Shown here in pieces: positions 60,732 to 64,000 of a stretch of DNA of 64,000 nucleotides. Numbering within the stretch: the stretch's first letter is position 1; every line of letters starts with the position of its first letter. The position numbers and the translations under genes are program-made. Origin of the DNA: JADJYF01 sp965278995 (lineage in GTDB: Bacteria > Pseudomonadota > Gammaproteobacteria > Ga0077536); NCBI GenBank assembly GCA_965278995.1, contig OZ257136.1, forward strand, positions 4,278,001 through 4,342,000. The letters run 5' to 3'. The notes beneath the pieces were generated by a model. That model was not told the DNA's origin, searched no databases, and saw only the letters and a list, made by a program, of their open reading frames with translations.

Positions 60732-62249
60732 TCAAGGCTCAATGGGTGGCAGCGGACCATTTGGATCAGCGATGAAGGTGGTCGCGCCGAAGATGTCGCG
60801 CTCTTCGTTGTTATCGGAGATGTGATAGACAAAGCCCGCGCGTTCAGCTGTCGGACCGGCGACCAGTCCGGACACATAGCTGCTGCAGCCACCGCAACCG
60901 CAACCGCCGCTGGATTCGACTGACGCCGAGGTCGAAAATCCGCCGCCGTAGACCGGCGCATCGAAAAACGCGATGTCGTAGTCGTCACCCGACATCGTGA
61001 GATCGACCGTACCGCTGACGTCCTGATCGCCAAAGTCGACCAGGAAGGTGGCACTATTGAACGTCCCTTCGTTACCTTCGCCGTCGGTCGGCGTGGTGTA
61101 GGAGAGTGTTGAATATCGCGCTTCGGAGCGACCACCGGCTGCGGACACGAGATCGGACGGTTCGCCGGCCACGAAATGCAGGCTTTCGTCCTGATTCGTG
61201 AATTCTTCGTCTTCGCTGGCGACCGTGAAATGTCGATCGTTATTGTCGCTATTTGACCAGCGTCCCCAGCCAATGAATTCGTCGGAGCCCGCTTCGACCA
61301 GCGTCAGGTCGCCGATGCTGCTTGTCTGGATGCCTTCGCCACTTTCGAAAGTCCAGCCAGTAAGCTGACCCTCGACGAAAGTCGCCGACGCGTCGCTGTC
61401 ATAGGTGCTGACTGGGCCGTGATCGCTGCTGTAGAAAGCGTGAGCCACGGTAAACCCGTCGCCACTTTCGAGCTTGGGCGGAATGATCGGCGGCGGCGGC
61501 GGCTCGACTTCATCATTGGTATCTACCAGCAGACCATCAGCAGTGTCTTCGGCGATGCCGTCATCGCCTATCGTTCCGCCGACCAGGTTTTCATCGTCCT
61601 GTTGCGGCGTATTGGTGCCGGGTTCGTCGCGCAGATCCTTGGGCGGTTCGGGCGGCACGACGGCTTTCTCGTCGGTGATTGTCGCGAGCGTCGATTTATC
61701 GACAATCACCCCGGTCTGGCCGTTAACCAGGACAACCTGACCGGCATCGTTGATCACCGCAATCGCCCCGTCGCCGACAGTCACAATGGCGCCGGTGCCA
61801 TCGAGCATGATCAGATACTCGGTGCCGCGGATTCCGATGGTGGCGACCGGCGTACTGACTCGATAGCTGTCGCGATTGCGCCGCCCGATGACACCGGTAA
61901 TCGTTCGTAAGCCGCCGCGGAACAGACTGAAGAAGCTGCGTTCACCACCGTCAGCGTCGTCAGCGTAAGCGTATTCGTCGATCTTGAACGTCGATTTAGG
62001 CTGCAGCGAGACGAAGCTGCCGTCACTGAACTTCACTTGAACGCGTCCGCGTTCGGTGACGATGGTGTCGCCAGCGTCGACGACCTGGCCTTTCTTGAGC
62101 GGGCTCGAATCGCCGCCGGCATCGCGCAGACTGACTTCGCCGAAAGCAAACTGGACACGGCCGGCAGCAGCAAGCGCGTAGCCTGGCGCCGTACCGACGG
62201 CAACCGCAATGGCAAGTGCCAGCGGGCGGGGTTTAAAAATTCTGGTCAC
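60732..62249 (-). CDS. FecR-domain protein with C-terminal TbpB-like beta-barrel
   Basis: 505 residues, GTG 62249 with AGGAG 7 bp upstream. Signal peptide to about 28 (YALAAAG). Residues 30-140: FecR domain (GQVVDAGDTIVTERGRVQVKF, SFVSLQPKSTFKIDEY, VSTPVATIGIRGTEY). Then an acidic Pro-rich linker. Residues about 385-505: FNSATFLVDFGDQDVSGTV, a GGCGCGGC loop with three Cys, LVAGPTAERAGFVYHI and IFGATTF, the pattern of TbpB-type barrels. No lipobox, so secreted or surface held, not a lipoprotein. FecR domains here are unlikely to act in sigma-factor control since no sigma/anti-sigma pair is present. Confidence 0.78.
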   Translation of the reverse strand: MTRIFKPRPLALAIAVAVGTAPGYALAAAGRVQFAFGEVSLRDAGGDSSPLKKGQVVDAGDTIVTERGRVQVKFSDGSFVSLQPKSTFKIDEYAYADDADGGERSFFSLFRGGLRTITGVIGRRNRDSYRVSTPVATIGIRGTEYLIMLDGTGAIVTVGDGAIAVINDAGQVVLVNGQTGVIVDKSTLATITDEKAVVPPEPPKDLRDEPGTNTPQQDDENLVGGTIGDDGIAEDTADGLLVDTNDEVEPPPPPIIPPKLESGDGFTVAHAFYSSDHGPVSTYDSDASATFVEGQLTGWTFESGEGIQTSSIGDLTLVEAGSDEFIGWGRWSNSDNNDRHFTVASEDEEFTNQDESLHFVAGEPSDLVSAAGGRSEARYSTLSYTTPTDGEGNEGTFNSATFLVDFGDQDVSGTVDLTMSGDDYDIAFFDAPVYGGGFSTSASVESSGGCGCGGCSSYVSGLVAGPTAERAGFVYHISDNNEERDIFGATTFIADPNGPLPPIEP

Positions 62250-62274
62250 GGGCTGCTCCTTCGGTGTCGCGGTT

Positions 62275-63597
62275 CTAGAACCGCATCGTCAGGTCGATTC
62301 CGGCGACTATCCGGTCATAGTCGTTGATCGCGATATTCGAATCGTTGTTGGTATAACTGATATTCGGTCTGACCTGCCAGTTCTCGGCCGGCGTATATTC
62401 GACGCCGCCAGTGACAATGAACTGCGTGTCATCACGCGTTCGCAGAAAGATGGCGTCATCGCCGTGATAATCGCGCTGTTCGAACGCGACGCTGGCGAAG
62501 CCGCGTATGCGGGTAGCCAGCTCGAGACTGCCGCCGATGCGCCCGCCGTAGAGGTCGTGGCCGAACTGCTGGAAGTCGTTGTCGTCTTCCTCTTCGATGC
62601 CGCCATAAAAACCGGCGTAGATCACCGCTTCGCGCTTGTTGCCGATTGCGCGCAGATAACCGGCCGAGGCCAGATAGCGATTGGCATCGCGATTCGACAG
62701 GTCGGGGTAATCAATCTGATTGGCTTGCAAGGACAGATTGAACCGGCTGCGATTGTCGATGGCATAAGTCCACTCGCCGAAGCCGCCGTAGACATAGCGC
62801 AGGCTATCCTCATCGACGCTGAAATTCTCACCTTGTGCGGCGAGCGTGAACTGATGCCGGCCGCGCTCGGTGCGGATGCCACCGTAAGCGTAGGCGTCGG
62901 TGGTACTAAACGGATTTTCGGTGCCGCGGTAATAACCTCGTGCACCGCCAACCAATGAGTACTGCTTGTTCAACGGATGCGTAATATCCAGGCCGCCAGC
63001 GACCAGCGCATAGGGCGATTCGCTGGACTGCGCCTGATCGACGAGCTGGAACACCAGATTGTTGAAGAACGGGATGGCGACACTGCTTTGGTCGGTGCCT
63101 GAATTGGTGTTGGTGTCGTACCCACCAGCGATCGACAGGTAACCGCGGACGCGGGTACCGCCACCGCGCGCCCGTTCGATCAAGGATAGATACTTGTCAA
63201 GCGTGGCGGTGGCGGTCTCCGGTACATTGCCGCTCGCTTTGACGTGCTCGATCTCGCGCCGCGCCGTTTCCAGTTCGCTCAAGGCGAAGTAAGCGCGTGC
63301 GATTTCAGCGCGCGCCAGGCTGTTGTCCGGTGCTACCGCCAGCACTCGCTCGAGCGCGAACACCGCCTCGCCAGGGTGCCCGGCATCGAGTGCCGCAATG
63401 CCCAGCAGATAGTCGAACTCGGGATTGCCAGCCTCGGCATCCTCCAGCGGGGCGAGCAGCTCGTAAGCGGCTGCGGCGCGGTTCTGGCTGAGCAACTCAC
63501 GGGCCTGATTGTGAATGGCTTCATCAGCATGGACATTGCCGAGGCTACTGCCGAGGGCGACTGCCAAAGCTATCAGGCGGGGCTTGAAGAGCGTCAT
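62275..63597 (-). CDS. Outer-membrane TPR/beta-barrel protein, Slam (type XI secretion)-like
   Basis: 440 residues. Signal peptide (1-24, NVHADE), TPR repeats about 30-130 (LLSQNRAAAAYELLAPL, HPGEAVFALERVLAVAPD), then RVRGYLSIAGGYDTNTN and about 14 amphipathic beta strands ending in LTMRF, with the terminal Phe typical of outer-membrane proteins. Order and size match the DUF560/SlipAM family, which exports TbpB-like cargo across the outer membrane. The 26-bp gap and the matching cargo-like gene downstream support the idea. A plain TPR porin is the alternative. Confidence 0.72.
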   Translation of the reverse strand: MTLFKPRLIALAVALGSSLGNVHADEAIHNQARELLSQNRAAAAYELLAPLEDAEAGNPEFDYLLGIAALDAGHPGEAVFALERVLAVAPDNSLARAEIARAYFALSELETARREIEHVKASGNVPETATATLDKYLSLIERARGGGTRVRGYLSIAGGYDTNTNSGTDQSSVAIPFFNNLVFQLVDQAQSSESPYALVAGGLDITHPLNKQYSLVGGARGYYRGTENPFSTTDAYAYGGIRTERGRHQFTLAAQGENFSVDEDSLRYVYGGFGEWTYAIDNRSRFNLSLQANQIDYPDLSNRDANRYLASAGYLRAIGNKREAVIYAGFYGGIEEEDDNDFQQFGHDLYGGRIGGSLELATRIRGFASVAFEQRDYHGDDAIFLRTRDDTQFIVTGGVEYTPAENWQVRPNISYTNNDSNIAINDYDRIVAGIDLTMRF

Positions 63598-63629
63598 GCG
63601 GGCTGATTTCCAGATCTCGAAATACCTTG

Positions 63630-63658
63630 ATTATAGCAACATAAGCCGTTAATCAACA
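63630..63658 (-). promoter_or_regulatory. Predicted sigma-70 promoter of the Slam-like/FecR/GT41 operon
   Basis: Minus strand: -35 TGTTGA (63653-63658), 17-bp spacer, perfect -10 TATAAT (63630-63635) preceded by TGC (extended -10). The -10 ends 32 bp from the ATG at 63597, in a clearly AT-rich stretch. Confidence 0.65.
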
Positions 63659-63814
63659 TGATTTAATTTATTCGGCGCCCGCCACGGCTATAGCGCTGGG
63701 AAAACGTCAGGCAGTTTAGCAAGCGAGGTCAACCGGAAATGTGGTCTATTGCGCGCTGCGTAAAAGAATTTCGCGCCGTTGCGGTCGTTCGGCGAGAGCC
63801 GCCGTCCGAAGTCT

Positions 63815-64000
63815 TCAGGTTGGGCTGTGATAGCGCCGGCTATGCTCGTGGACCGTATCGACCAGCACGGCAACGTGCTCAGGCGGCACGCCGGGGGTGA
63901 CCCCGTGGCCGAGATTGAAGATGTGACCATTTCCCGCACCGTATGCATCCAGGACCAGGCGCGCTTGTTCGGCAACGATGGCGGGTGTGGTCAGCATCAC
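63815..64000 (-). CDS. hemE: Uroporphyrinogen decarboxylase, C-terminal fragment
   Basis: 62-codon 3' end; the gene continues past the window edge. HIFNLGHGVTPGVPPEHVAVLVDTVHEHS matches the HemE C-terminus in E. coli (HVFNLGHGIHQDVPPEH). Decarboxylates uroporphyrinogen III to coproporphyrinogen in heme synthesis. About 150 bp of noncoding DNA separate it from the divergent-facing promoter region of the operon upstream. Confidence 0.92.
   Translation of the reverse strand: MMLTTPAIVAEQARLVLDAYGAGNGHIFNLGHGVTPGVPPEHVAVLVDTVHEHSRRYHSPT

Overview
The window looks like a chromosomal segment of a Gammaproteobacterium with G+C around 60%. The evidence is gene content and order: pepA-holC-valS, ndk-rlmN-pilF-rodZ-hisS-yfgM-bamB-der, gcvR/dapA-bamC, miaB-ybeZ-ybeY-corC-lnt, and a complete SUF operon headed by an IscR-type regulator, the Fe-S arrangement common in Xanthomonadales/Nevskiales-like lineages. 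Genus cannot be told from the sequence. Three proteins carry VPLPA-type C-terminal sorting tails and a fourth has a related VPMPA tail, so the organism probably has an exosortase, but none is encoded here.

Layout. 1-3.7 kb: end of ilvA, a class II aldolase and a VOC protein, convergent with trpGDC (no trpE). 3.8-10.1 kb is the accessory part: two convergent VPLPA-CTERM genes whose tails run into each other, a short AT-richer block of small minus-strand genes ending in two near-identical attC-like palindromes (an integron-cassette remnant without integrase), a serine-hydrolase/beta-lactamase-fold gene ending in a pentanucleotide repeat, a decayed vapBC toxin-antitoxin pair, and a third VPLPA-CTERM gene that reads into the vapC remnant. 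10.3-16.5 kb: two-component system, DUF3280-like protein and a 1135-residue ELWxxDGT-repeat surface protein. 16.6-24.7 kb: rpe, a DUF3530-like protein, an acyltransferase-hydrolase fusion, queG, an orphan ParA, PIN-PhoH and gcvR.

24.8-47.3 kb is housekeeping: dapA-bamC-MBL on the plus strand, then a long minus-strand run from pepA down to der (peptidase, Pol III chi, ValRS with a 124-residue N-terminal extension, the SUF operon with two IscR-like operators, nucleotide metabolism, RNA modification, cell shape and pilus biogenesis, His-tRNA charging, outer-membrane assembly, ribosome GTPase). 47.4-58.7 kb: lptG without a neighbouring lptF, RDD protein, alpha/beta hydrolase, tRNA-Glu(CUC), pcnB-folK-panC, and miaB-ybeZ-ybeY-corC-lnt.

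58.7-63.6 kb is the most interesting locus: an outer-membrane TPR/beta-barrel protein resembling Slam-type (type XI) exporters, a FecR-domain protein ending in a TbpB-like barrel (the cargo fold of that system), and a TPR/OGT-like (GT41) glycosyltransferase in the same reading frame as the FecR gene, separated only by one TGA and lacking any ordinary start codon for 57 codons. The window ends in the 3' part of hemE.
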